Positions 7,225 through 14,445 of a stretch of DNA of 17,374 nucleotides are shown one piece after another. Positions within the stretch are counted from its first letter, which is position 1, and every line of letters starts with the position of its first letter. The stretch spans positions 1-17,374 of the forward strand of contig JAFDHR010000017.1 of assembly GCA_019308645.1 (NCBI GenBank), given 5' to 3'. The DNA is from Deltaproteobacteria bacterium. Lineage in GTDB: Bacteria > Desulfobacterota > DSM-4660 > Desulfatiglandales > B25-G16. The notes beneath the pieces are model-generated. The model was not told where the DNA came from and made no database searches. It saw only the letters and a program-made list of their open reading frames with translations. The translations under genes and the position numbers were made by a program.

Positions 7225-8403
7225 ATGGCTAAGGTTGCAACAGGCCTGGATCAATTTGAGGAAAAATACTGGAAAAGATTTAAGGGTCAATCCTTAGGAC
7301 TATTAGCTAATCAGGCTTCTGTAGATCATAATCTAAAAAATGCAAAAGATGTAATCTCTTCCCTCCTTTCAGGGCATCTCAAAATACTTTTCGCCCCCCA
7401 ACATGGATTCAGAGGCGAAGATCAGGACAATATGATTGAGACAGAAGACTATTTTGATCCTGAGCTACATATCCCGGTATCCAGTCTCTATGGAAACAAA
7501 ACAGGTAAGCTATCTGATATCCTCGATACTATAGATCTTCTTATCATAGATCTACAGGACATAGGAACAAGAGTATATACTTTTATCAGCACTATGCTCT
7601 ACTGCCTTAAAGAAATCGCCAGGACAGGAAAAAGGGTTCTTGTCTTAGATAGGCCTAACCCTTTAGGTGGAATGATAGTAGAGGGAAATCTTTTGCGCCC
7701 CGAATTGTATTCTCTTGTGGGGCCATTCGCTCTTCCCATGCGTCATGGAATGACAATAGGAGAACTGGCACGCCTTTTTAATGATGTCTTTAAGATTGGC
7801 TGTGACATTACTGTAATCCCTCTCAAGGGCTGGTATCGTCACATGTTATGGAAAGATACAAAATTAAGATGGATTATGCCCTCACCAAATATGCCTTTTT
7901 TTGAAACTGCTTTAGTGTATCCAGGGCAGGTCATCTGGGAAGGCACAAATGTATCAGAAGGTAGGGGAACGTGTCGTCCATTCGAGATATTTGGCGCACC
8001 CTTTATAAATCCCTCTATAATTAAAAAAAGTTTAGCATCTAAAGACATTAAAGGATGCTATCTTCAAGAATATTATTTTAGGCCTACATTCAATAAATGG
8101 AAGTCAAAGCTTTGTGGCGGCTTTATGATTCATGTAGTAAATCCTAAAATTTATAGACCTTACCAGACATCACTTTCCTTACTCAGAACAATTCTAGAAA
8201 CCTATAGAGATAAGTTCTCCTGGCAGCAACCTCCTTATGAATATGAGTTTACAAAACTCCCCATAGATCTCATTTTCGGAGATTCTTCAATAAGGCCCGC
8301 GTTAGAGGCAGGAAAAAAAATTGAGCAACTCTTGAAGAGTTGCTCAAAAGAATTGGACGGCTTCCTTGAATCAAGAAAACCGTATCTGATTTATAATGCC
8401 TAA
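7225..8403 (+). CDS. namZ: DUF1343/NamZ-family exo-beta-N-acetylmuramidase
   Basis: The product belongs to the DUF1343 family, whose characterised member NamZ (YbbC of Bacillus subtilis) removes terminal N-acetylmuramic acid from peptidoglycan fragments. The 392 residues cover the whole family. Visible motifs are GLLANQASVD (25-34), LFAPQHGFRGEDQDN (55-69, active-site region with conserved His and Glu), LLIIDLQDIGTRVYTF (105-120), VLDRPNPLGG (140-149), MRHGMTIGELA (172-182), MPSPNMP (218-224) and WEGTNVSEGRGT (238-249). There is no signal peptide, so the enzyme is predicted to be cytoplasmic, unlike many secreted relatives. The start is well supported by a G-rich ribosome-binding site a few bases upstream. 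It faces the Tol-Pal operon tail to tail, and its 3' end (8321-8347) doubles as that operon's likely terminator. Confidence 0.9.
   Translation: MAKVATGLDQFEEKYWKRFKGQSLGLLANQASVDHNLKNAKDVISSLLSGHLKILFAPQHGFRGEDQDNMIETEDYFDPELHIPVSSLYGNKTGKLSDILDTIDLLIIDLQDIGTRVYTFISTMLYCLKEIARTGKRVLVLDRPNPLGGMIVEGNLLRPELYSLVGPFALPMRHGMTIGELARLFNDVFKIGCDITVIPLKGWYRHMLWKDTKLRWIMPSPNMPFFETALVYPGQVIWEGTNVSEGRGTCRPFEIFGAPFINPSIIKKSLASKDIKGCYLQEYYFRPTFNKWKSKLCGGFMIHVVNPKIYRPYQTSLSLLRTILETYRDKFSWQQPPYEYEFTKLPIDLIFGDSSIRPALEAGKKIEQLLKSCSKELDGFLESRKPYLIYNA
8313..8347 (-). terminator. Intrinsic terminator of the tol-pal-cpoB operon, inside namZ
   Basis: TTGAGCAACTCTT (8321-8333) and AAGAGTTGCTCAA (8335-8347) form a perfect 13-bp stem around one central base. 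Read on the - strand, the hairpin is followed at once by eight T residues (the A8 run at 8313-8320). It lies about 105 bases beyond the cpoB stop. On the + strand the hairpin has no U-tract, so namZ transcription should pass. The same bases encode namZ residues EQLLKSCSK. Confidence 0.8.
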
Positions 8404-8451
8404 AATTATAGAATTTGTCCTTAACTTTAGGCACGTTAGTTCACTTTTAAC

Positions 8452-9426
8452 TTATTTTTTTTGCTTAAGCCTTTTTCTGGCTATCTCAGCCTCTTTGGTC
8501 TTTGGAAAATTCTTAACCAGTTTATTAAATACGAGGTTGGCAGTTGTCGTATCATTTATTTTCTCGAATGTGAGTGCCTGTTGTAACATAGCTGAAGGAA
8601 CCTTATTTCCCTTTGGATAGCCATTAATGACCTTTTGATAGGCCAAAATTGCCTCCTCATATTTTGTTAAGACCCTGTAACACTCGCCGATCCAGAAATG
8701 CGAATTATCTGCTAAATCAGATGTGGGATACAGTGTGAGAAAATTCTTAAACCCTGCCATAGCTTCTTCATACTGCTCATCCCTATAATAGCCCAATGCC
8801 CTATCATATGTTTCTGATTCTGTCAGCTTTTTCTCCTGTAAAGCGGAAATATCTTTTTTTGGAGTCTCCTGGACAGGTAAAGCTTTTTCCGGGCCAGTCG
8901 TTTTGGTAGTAACCGAAGGCTTAAAGCGTAACGAACTCTCAACCTTCTCAATCCTTGGCTTGAGCTGATCAAGCATAGAAGAAAGTTCCTTCATTTTGGA
9001 TACCATAGCATCAACGTTAGTAGTATCTTCCTCTATAGCTCCCTTTAATAGATGACTATTCTCTTCTATCTTGCCGGTCAATTCTTGAATTTTATCTCTT
9101 GTTTCCAAAAGGTCAGCTTCAACTTGGGCAAGGTGTAAGCGTATAGACTCCTGATCCTTGTTCAAACGCCTTTTATCCTCATTCAAACGCCTTTTATCCT
9201 CATCCAAGCTTTTTACTGTTTCCTTTTGCACAGACTCATGAGCTTGAATTATTTCTTCAAATTTCCTTAAGGATTTCTCAAATCTTTTTTCATTTTTCTT
9301 TGATTGCCGATAAAGTGCGTTAACCTGATTATTAAGATAAATTATGTCCTTCTGAGAGGCGCAGGAAGTGAGAAAAAAAATAAAAACTGAAAGAAAAATA
9401 AAAAATTTTATAACTATATTAGCCAT
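8452..9426 (-). CDS. cpoB: Tol-Pal system lipoprotein CpoB/YbgF
   Basis: CpoB coordinates peptidoglycan synthesis with Tol-Pal-driven outer-membrane constriction at division. The 324-residue product begins with a signal peptide ending in FFLTSC, so it is a predicted lipoprotein (Cys22) rather than the soluble periplasmic form of E. coli. A long charged coiled coil spans about 25-170 and contains a duplicated heptad (DKRRLNE/DKRRLNK). A low-complexity linker follows, then three tetratricopeptide repeats from about 208: YDRALGYYRDEQYEEAMAGF, HFWIGECYRVLTKYEEAILA, and AMLQQALTFEKINDTTTANL. It is the last gene of the operon, about 160 bases after pal; the gap holds a small gtgct-gat-agcac hairpin and a GC-poor spacer. 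The ribosome-binding site is weak. Confidence 0.92.
   Translation of the reverse strand: MANIVIKFFIFLSVFIFFLTSCASQKDIIYLNNQVNALYRQSKKNEKRFEKSLRKFEEIIQAHESVQKETVKSLDEDKRRLNEDKRRLNKDQESIRLHLAQVEADLLETRDKIQELTGKIEENSHLLKGAIEEDTTNVDAMVSKMKELSSMLDQLKPRIEKVESSLRFKPSVTTKTTGPEKALPVQETPKKDISALQEKKLTESETYDRALGYYRDEQYEEAMAGFKNFLTLYPTSDLADNSHFWIGECYRVLTKYEEAILAYQKVINGYPKGNKVPSAMLQQALTFEKINDTTTANLVFNKLVKNFPKTKEAEIARKRLKQKK
9161..9202 (-). repeat. Perfect 21-bp tandem duplication in the cpoB coiled coil
   Basis: The 21 bases at 9161-9181 are repeated without change at 9182-9202 (unit starting ttcaaacgccttttatcc on the + strand). The unit is exactly seven codons, one coiled-coil heptad, so the duplication lengthens the coil without shifting the register. 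Identity at the nucleotide level points to a recent event. Confidence 0.85.
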
Positions 9427-9589
9427 CGCTTTACGTCTTCACTCAACCACTAAAATCCATAATATCTAAAGTGCTATCAGCACTCTCTTATGATTCACAT
9501 AATAACGAGACGAGACTATTTTAGGCAGAGGAAACAGTGTCCCCCTTATGTCCAAAAATCTCGGCTCTTGATTCTTACGTTTCTGTAAC

Positions 9590-10246
9590 TTATTTGGCTA
9601 TAACTGTGAAATCATCACGTCTATTCTGGTCCCATGCACCTTTACCATGACCTAAGGCAAGAGGTCTCTCCTCGCCATAGCTTATTGTCTCTATCCTATC
9701 AGGAGAAATGCCGAGAGAGATCAAGAATTTTGCTGCGCTATTGGCCCTTCTTTCTCCCAAGGCGAGGTTATATTCGTTGGTACCCCTTTCATCACAATTA
9801 CCCTCAATCCTTATATAGATATTGGGGTTATCTTTCAGGAATTCTGCCTTTGCTTGAAGCACAGCCCTATATTCCAACCTAATAAACGATTTATCAAAAT
9901 CAAAATAGATCGACTCTGCTTCAACCTTTGCAATCCTTCTTTCCTGCCAGGCCTTTTCCTCGTTCATCTTTGCCTCGGCCTCTCTTTTCTTAGTCATCTC
10001 CAATTCCTTGAGCTTCTCAATCTTGGCCGCCTCTGTCGTGGTAGCTTCTTCCTCTTCCTTTACCTCCTTTACTTCCTTTACCTCTTTGGCTGCAGGCGTT
10101 TCTTTCTCAACTTTTGCTACCTCCTTAGGGGGAGCTTTTACCTGCTTCTCTTCTGTTAGCACCTGCTTTTTAGCGCATGAGGACAGCAAAAAAACGGATG
10201 AAAATGCAAAAACCACAAGTACTGCAATTATTAGATTCCTCTTCAT
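9590..10246 (-). CDS. pal: Peptidoglycan-associated lipoprotein Pal
   Basis: Pal is an outer-membrane lipoprotein whose OmpA-like domain binds meso-diaminopimelate peptidoglycan and is released by TolB/TolA. The signal peptide ends in LLSSC (Cys24). Residues 30-108 form an unusually long, charged, Lys/Glu-rich linker with a KEVKEVKEVKEEEE run, and the region is predicted helical or coiled. The OmpA domain covers about 110-218: ESIYFDFDKSFIRLEYRAVL, then IRIEGNCDERGTNEYNLALG, then ERRANSAAKFL, with the Asp and Arg of the peptidoglycan-binding motif intact. The start has a strong ribosome-binding site, AAGGAGGT (10255-10262), eight bases before the ATG. It lies 134 bases after tolB. The linker makes it longer (218 residues) than E. 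coli Pal (173). Confidence 0.96.
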   Translation of the reverse strand: MKRNLIIAVLVVFAFSSVFLLSSCAKKQVLTEEKQVKAPPKEVAKVEKETPAAKEVKEVKEVKEEEEATTTEAAKIEKLKELEMTKKREAEAKMNEEKAWQERRIAKVEAESIYFDFDKSFIRLEYRAVLQAKAEFLKDNPNIYIRIEGNCDERGTNEYNLALGERRANSAAKFLISLGISPDRIETISYGEERPLALGHGKGAWDQNRRDDFTVIAK

Positions 10247-10380
10247 AGCCTTTTACCTCCTTGTTTTGAGTTTATAAAAATGGGACCTCACTTTATATAA
10301 GTATATATATTTATCATTTCTCATTTTGAAATTCAAGCATTTAGATATCAAATAATGCTTTTCTAACAAAAAAGTAGTAG

Positions 10381-11745
10381 TCATCGAAAATGTTGAGCCC
10401 AAGAAGGTGATAGTTGATCACCATTAAAAAAAGTTATTTGTCTCTGGTTTTGCCCATTGGCATTAGCAATAAAAATATGTTGGTTGCCATCTGCTCTTTT
10501 CGAACTAAAGGCAATATAACGACCGTCTGGAGACCAGCAGGGATCCTCATTATTCCCTTGATTGTGAGTTACACGATGAAGATCCTTTCCATCTGGCGAA
10601 ATAGTATATATGTCGAAGTGACCGTCTGTGGAACCAGCAAAAGCTATCCTATCTAACTTTGACCAGGCCGGTGAGGTATTATAATTACCTTCAAATATTA
10701 ATCTTTCTACCCTGTTGGTAATAAGATCAAGGACATATATCTGAGGCGAGCCGGATCTATTAGAAACAAAGGCCATTTTATTACCATCAGGCGAAAAAGC
10801 TGGAGAGACATCAATGCCCCAATTTTTCGTCAGCCTCTTCACAATTTTGCCTGTTAAACCAATTAGATAGATGTCCGGATTTCCACTAACTGTAAGTGTC
10901 AAGGCAAGCTCTCCTCCGTTTGGTTTCCAGGCAGCACCAATATTGAGTCCCTTTCTATCTGAAATCTTTGTAACTGATTTCTTGATCATGTCATGCATAA
11001 AAAGCATTGTTCTTGAATTACGGAAAGAAGTATAAATCATCTTGTCGCCAAGGGGAGAAAATCGTGGTGAAATAGTAATAGTATTGTGCTGTGTTATTCG
11101 CTCCACGTTATGTCCATCATAGTCAGATATATAAACCTCTTTATGTCCAGAAGAAGTTCCAACAAAGGCCAACTTGGTTAAAAATGGTCCGGAATGTCCA
11201 GTCAATGTAAGCATAATATCGTTCCCAAGGCGATGCATTAAATATCGTGATTGTTCAATCAACCCCAACACTCTTTTCCCATAAAGTTGTCTGCCAGAGA
11301 AGACATCAAATAATCGTATCTCTACCTTAAGCTGTTCACCTATACAACTATAACCACCCTTTAAGAGGAGTGTGGCCCCAATAACTGACCAATCCTTAAA
11401 ATGGATGGTGTCGCCTGTAATTCCAGACTGTGGGCCTTCAATAAAGGAATCCTTATCCAGTGGTCTAAAATAACCACTGAGATCAAAATCATTGGATATA
11501 ATTCCGGGAAGTTTGCTTCTTAAGTCTGGATGTTCATTTTTTTTACCTATGTATTTAAAATCAGGCATAGCAATAGCTATCTTCCTCATTGAAGGAGAAG
11601 TGATATCTATGTAAAGCCGTGCTTCTGACTCCTTTTTTTGGAAAATAATGCCTACCCATAGAACCAAAATCCATATAACTATCCGAAAGGCGGCTCTATT
11701 GTTGAATAAGGTCTTTGAGGCTAAAATTGATTTCAACTTCATCAT
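10381..11745 (-). CDS. tolB: Tol-Pal system beta-propeller protein TolB
   Basis: TolB is the periplasmic link between TolA and Pal. The N-terminal hydrophobic segment (about 22-35, IVIWILVLWVGIIF) works as a signal peptide, with likely cleavage near SEA before RLYIDI. An N-terminal alpha/beta domain (about 45-190) contains DFDLSGYFRPLDKDSF, then WSVIGATLLLKGGYS. From about 225 there are five WD40/PD40 propeller blades, each with a DG or SP-G turn: SPRFSPLGDKMIY, AAWKPNGGELALT, SPAFSPDGNKMAFVSNRSGS, SPAWSKLDRIAFAG, DPCWSPDGRYIAFSSKRADG. The 454 residues are close to the usual length. The start codon (two ATGs in a row) lies 50 bases inside tolA. No later ATG, GTG or TTG keeps the signal peptide, so the overlap seems genuine and implies translational coupling. 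Confidence 0.95.
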   Translation of the reverse strand: MMKLKSILASKTLFNNRAAFRIVIWILVLWVGIIFQKKESEARLYIDITSPSMRKIAIAMPDFKYIGKKNEHPDLRSKLPGIISNDFDLSGYFRPLDKDSFIEGPQSGITGDTIHFKDWSVIGATLLLKGGYSCIGEQLKVEIRLFDVFSGRQLYGKRVLGLIEQSRYLMHRLGNDIMLTLTGHSGPFLTKLAFVGTSSGHKEVYISDYDGHNVERITQHNTITISPRFSPLGDKMIYTSFRNSRTMLFMHDMIKKSVTKISDRKGLNIGAAWKPNGGELALTLTVSGNPDIYLIGLTGKIVKRLTKNWGIDVSPAFSPDGNKMAFVSNRSGSPQIYVLDLITNRVERLIFEGNYNTSPAWSKLDRIAFAGSTDGHFDIYTISPDGKDLHRVTHNQGNNEDPCWSPDGRYIAFSSKRADGNQHIFIANANGQNQRQITFFNGDQLSPSWAQHFR

Positions 11746-12586
11746 AACTCTTTAAGTAGCCGGGTGGAAATTCAGGGAGAGGATCTGATCTCTCAACAGC
11801 CTTCAACACAGAATCATCAAAGAGAGGATTGTTGGATTTTTTCCTAAACCAGGCCTTTAAAATCTTCCCGTCATTTCTTACGGTAATTATCATTATTGCT
11901 TCAGGGGCTTTCTTCTTTTCTATATTAATAAGGGCGACCGGGTAAGACCAATTATTTTTGATAGCATCTTCGATCTTCATCTGATAAAGCTGAATACCTT
12001 TACCTATGCCTGAAGACATTCCAAATATCCCACCCTTTCCTCCTTTAGAGAAAGTTTTGATGCCTTCTTCAGGTTTATCCAGGATTTTTTCGGATTGGCT
12101 TATCTTATCATTTTTTACCTTTCTTTCGATTTGCGATAGGGCCTTTTCGATGTCATCCGTCTTTTTCTCTTTTACCTTTTTTTCTATCTTCGATACAGCC
12201 CGATCAACAAGTTCCGAAGCAGAAAAATCCTTCTTTCTTTCTCTAACTATAGGTTTTGAAGAAACCCTTTTTGCTAAAACAGACACAGTCTTTTTTTTCT
12301 TAAGGGCTATCCGCCGGGTCTTAGTCTTTACTATATGAGGTTTTTCCTTTCTCTTGCCTATCTTTGCTGAACCTTTTCCCTTGACACCGCTTTCAACCCC
12401 TGATGGAGGCCCGACTAACTCAACATGATATACCCTCTCCTCCATAGATGGAAAGTGGATTTTTGTTTGTGGAGCAAAGAGAAACGTAGAGAATATCACT
12501 AAATGAAAACAGAAGGATAGGGCCATCATCCCGACCCATCTCTCTTCCTTAAAACTTGAATTAACCATAAACCACGTGGCTGTCAT
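11696..12586 (-). CDS. tolA: Tol-Pal energy transducer TolA (TonB-type C-terminus)
   Basis: TolA spans the periplasm and passes energy from TolQR to TolB/Pal. One transmembrane helix lies at about 18-38 and carries Ser24 and His28 in an S-x3-H spacing, like the SHLS contact motif of E. coli TolA with TolQ. Domain II is lysine/glutamate-rich and helical (about 60-175: VDRAVSKIEKKVKEKKTDDI, then EKALSQIERKVKND) and is shorter than in enterobacteria. The C-terminal domain (about 195-296) is TonB-like: YQMKIEDAIKNNWSYP, then IMIITVRNDGKILKAWF, then DDSVLKAVERSDPLPEFPPG. The start overlaps the tolR stop (ATGA), and the end overlaps the tolB start by 50 bases, so the middle of the operon is translationally coupled. 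Confidence 0.93.
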   Translation of the reverse strand: MTATWFMVNSSFKEERWVGMMALSFCFHLVIFSTFLFAPQTKIHFPSMEERVYHVELVGPPSGVESGVKGKGSAKIGKRKEKPHIVKTKTRRIALKKKKTVSVLAKRVSSKPIVRERKKDFSASELVDRAVSKIEKKVKEKKTDDIEKALSQIERKVKNDKISQSEKILDKPEEGIKTFSKGGKGGIFGMSSGIGKGIQLYQMKIEDAIKNNWSYPVALINIEKKKAPEAIMIITVRNDGKILKAWFRKKSNNPLFDDSVLKAVERSDPLPEFPPGYLKSYDEVEINFSLKDLIQQ

Positions 12587-12990
12587 TTATGCAAAGGTTC
12601 GGTTATCATTCCCACTTTACTAATTCCAGCCTCTTTAACCTGAGACATAACCTTCATTACAAAACCATAAGGCACATCTTTATCAGCCTGCAAGAGAATC
12701 TCTTTTCCTGCTCTATTAGCGACTATTTTTTTTAGCTTTCCCTTGAGAGCCTTAAACGTAACATTATAGTCTTCAATAAAAATTAGCCTCTTTTTGGTGA
12801 TAGATAATATTAAAGGATCTTCTTTACTCTTTATGCTTTTGCTTTCCGTTATGGGAAGATTTACCTTGACCCCATGAATCATCATAGGCGCTGTTACCAT
12901 AAATATAATGAGCAGCACCAACATAACATCAACGAGGGGCGTTACATTGATATCTGATATTAGATTTGGTCTACCTTCCCCCACATCCAT
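12583..12990 (-). CDS. tolR: Tol-Pal system protein TolR (ExbD family)
   Basis: TolR forms the proton channel with TolQ in the inner membrane and has a peptidoglycan-binding periplasmic domain. The 135-residue product has the ExbD/TolR layout: a short cytoplasmic N-terminus with the family motif LISDINVTPLVDVMLVLL (10-27), a single transmembrane helix at about 18-38, and a periplasmic domain with LPITESKS and EILLQADKDVPYGFVM. Asp21 occupies the place of the essential proton-carrying Asp23 of E. coli TolR. It overlaps tolA by four bases (ATGA) and abuts tolQ with a one-base overlap. ExbD is the alternative name, but the tolA-tolB-pal context settles the call. Confidence 0.95.
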   Translation of the reverse strand: MDVGEGRPNLISDINVTPLVDVMLVLLIIFMVTAPMMIHGVKVNLPITESKSIKSKEDPLILSITKKRLIFIEDYNVTFKALKGKLKKIVANRAGKEILLQADKDVPYGFVMKVMSQVKEAGISKVGMITEPLHK

Positions 12991-13721
12991 TACTGTTCGC
13001 CTCTTGACTTTTCAGTTAAGGCTCTTTTTGTTAAGCCTTTCTCCAATGAACCTACAAAGTCAGAGATGAAATTCCCCATCTCCGTTTGAGATGCTCTTGT
13101 CCTATTGGTAAAATAATTGAAGGCCACAACAGCAGGTATAGCTGCTGCCAATCCTGCTGCCGTGGCAATGAGGGCCTCGGCTATACCAGGGGCCACAACT
13201 GCCAAACTAGCAGAACCTTTCATGCCTATGGCTCTGAATGAAGTCATTATACCCCAAACAGTTCCAAACAGCCCGATAAAAGGGGAGGCATTTCCAGTGG
13301 TTGCCAGGAAGGCTAGCCCCCTTTCCAAACGAGAGCTTTGAGCAAATAAGGTCTTTTTAGCAGCCCTGTGCACATAATCCACAATCTGTTGCTGCGATTG
13401 AAAAACCTGTGCTTCATCAGGATTACCTTGGAGCATCTTAGATCGGTTAAACTCTGCATAACCAGCTATGAATATCTTGGCTAAAGGACTAAAATTAAAT
13501 ATCTTGCTCTGCAAATATACCTTGCTTATCTCTCGGCTGGAGGAAAAAAGTTCTAAAAATCTTTCATTTTCATCTTTGAATTTCTTAAGTAATCGTAATT
13601 TCATGAAGATTATTGTCCACGAAGTGAGAGAGAAAAAGAAGAGAAGTAAAAGAACAAACTTTACCATTGGACCGGCATGAAATACCATCTGGACAATATC
13701 GCTTGCAAAATGATGAGACAT
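12990..13721 (-). CDS. tolQ: Tol-Pal system protein TolQ (ExbB/MotA family)
   Basis: TolQ is the inner-membrane scaffold of the proton-driven TolQR motor. The 243 residues contain three hydrophobic helices at about 18-40, 136-158 and 179-203. The conserved MotA/TolQ/ExbB region includes RGLAFLATTGNASPFIGLFG (134-153), TVWGIMTSFRAIG (154-166) and PGIAEALIATAAGLAAAIPA (178-197). It is the first gene of the operon. Its ATG has AGGG nine bases upstream. Only 20 bases separate it from a tandem pair of foldback elements, so the operon promoter either lies inside these elements or is read through them. A one-base TAATG overlap couples it to tolR. Confidence 0.95.
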   Translation of the reverse strand: MSHHFASDIVQMVFHAGPMVKFVLLLLFFFSLTSWTIIFMKLRLLKKFKDENERFLELFSSSREISKVYLQSKIFNFSPLAKIFIAGYAEFNRSKMLQGNPDEAQVFQSQQQIVDYVHRAAKKTLFAQSSRLERGLAFLATTGNASPFIGLFGTVWGIMTSFRAIGMKGSASLAVVAPGIAEALIATAAGLAAAIPAVVAFNYFTNRTRASQTEMGNFISDFVGSLEKGLTKRALTEKSRGEQ

Positions 13722-13741
13722 TATAACTATCCCTGATTAAT

Positions 13742-13880
13742 GTTAATGGTCTCGTAAAAAGTCTCAAAACCGTCATGCCGGACTTGATCCGGCATCCATA
13801 ACATATTGAAGTCACTGGATTCCCGCTTTCACGGGAATGACGAAAATGGATGCTTTTTGACTTTTTACGACTTTGTCAAT
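13742..13880. mobile_element. MITE-like unit 1, 20 bp upstream of tolQ
   Basis: The unit starts GTTAATGGTCTCG and has perfect 12-bp inverted ends, TCGTAAAAAGTC (13752-13763) and GACTTTTTACGA (13859-13870), followed by CTTTGTCAAT. The core contains the hairpins ATGCCGGA/TCCGGCAT and TTCCCG/CGGGAA inside a larger cgtcat...atgacg fold, a palindrome type common in many proteobacterial genomes. There is no coding capacity. Confidence 0.75.
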
Positions 13881-14030
13881 GTTGATGTTCTCGTAAAAAG
13901 TCGGATTCTGTGAATTTGTCATTTCGACCAGAGGGAGAAATCTTGTGTTTTCAGCATGTTATCTGGGTAAGATTTCTCGCTTGGCTCGAAATGACATCTT
14001 TTTGTGACTTTTTACGACTTTGTCAATGTT
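13881..14030. mobile_element. MITE-like unit 2, in tandem with unit 1 but with a different core
   Basis: It has the same frame as unit 1: a 22-base start (13881-13902) differing at two positions, the same 12-bp inverted ends (13891-13902 and 14006-14017), and an identical 25-base tail (14006-14030 matches 13859-13883). The core differs. GTCATTTCGACC pairs with GGCTCGAAATGAC, with inner arms AGAAATCTT/AAGATTTCT. Positions 14031-14163 after it are AT-rich with no recognisable feature. Confidence 0.75.
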
Positions 14031-14163
14031 AATTGATTAGCATTACAATACTTAAATTAAACCGTTAAAGTCAACTTAAAATACCAATGCCTAAAATGCC
14101 AAGATATCAACAATTTTAACTTTTACTATGACTGATTCTTATGTTAATAATAAACATCGTAAC

Positions 14164-14390
14164 CGTTCACGGGTTCAAAGGTTCAGGGGTTCAAGGGTTG
14201 TATTCTTGTATCCAAACTCTATTTTGAAGGCGTATTTATGTGAAAAACGCCTGGCTTCGTCACTCCCAATCTGAAAATTGGCGGCGTATTCGCAATTATG
14301 TGGCAAAATCCACATTTTTTACGAGGATTTCCGTTATTAACTTTCAGTTTTTTCCCTAACCCTGAACGTTGAACTCTGAACCTGGGAACG
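14164..14390. repeat. Foldback repeat upstream of the J-domain gene
   Basis: The ends are imperfect inverted repeats built from ggttca units: CGTTCACGGGTTCAAAGG and following bases from 14164, pairing with the stretch that ends CTGAACCTGGGAACG at 14390. Inside are three small hairpins. One of them, ATGTGG-caaaat-CCACAT followed by T6 (14298-14320), looks like a weak + strand terminator. No gene is visible in it. It stops about 55 bases before the next start codon. Confidence 0.55.
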
Positions 14391-14445
14391 CTTACTAAAC
14401 ATCTTACATATAGATCCATTAGTACTGCTTATTAAGAGATAACAG

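Noticed and set aside
9480..9560. A gacataagggggacac stretch between cpoB and pal resembling REP-type repeats linked to RAYT transposases.
   Set aside because: There is only one copy in the window, and no clear inverted partner or RAYT gene.
9854..10277. Long + strand open frames opposite pal, rich in Phe, Leu and Ser.
   Set aside because: They mirror the Lys/Glu-rich low-complexity linker of Pal on the other strand. There is no family motif or ribosome-binding site.
13117..13341. An alanine-rich + strand frame opposite tolQ.
   Set aside because: It is a shadow of the conserved TolQ transmembrane region, with no independent evidence.
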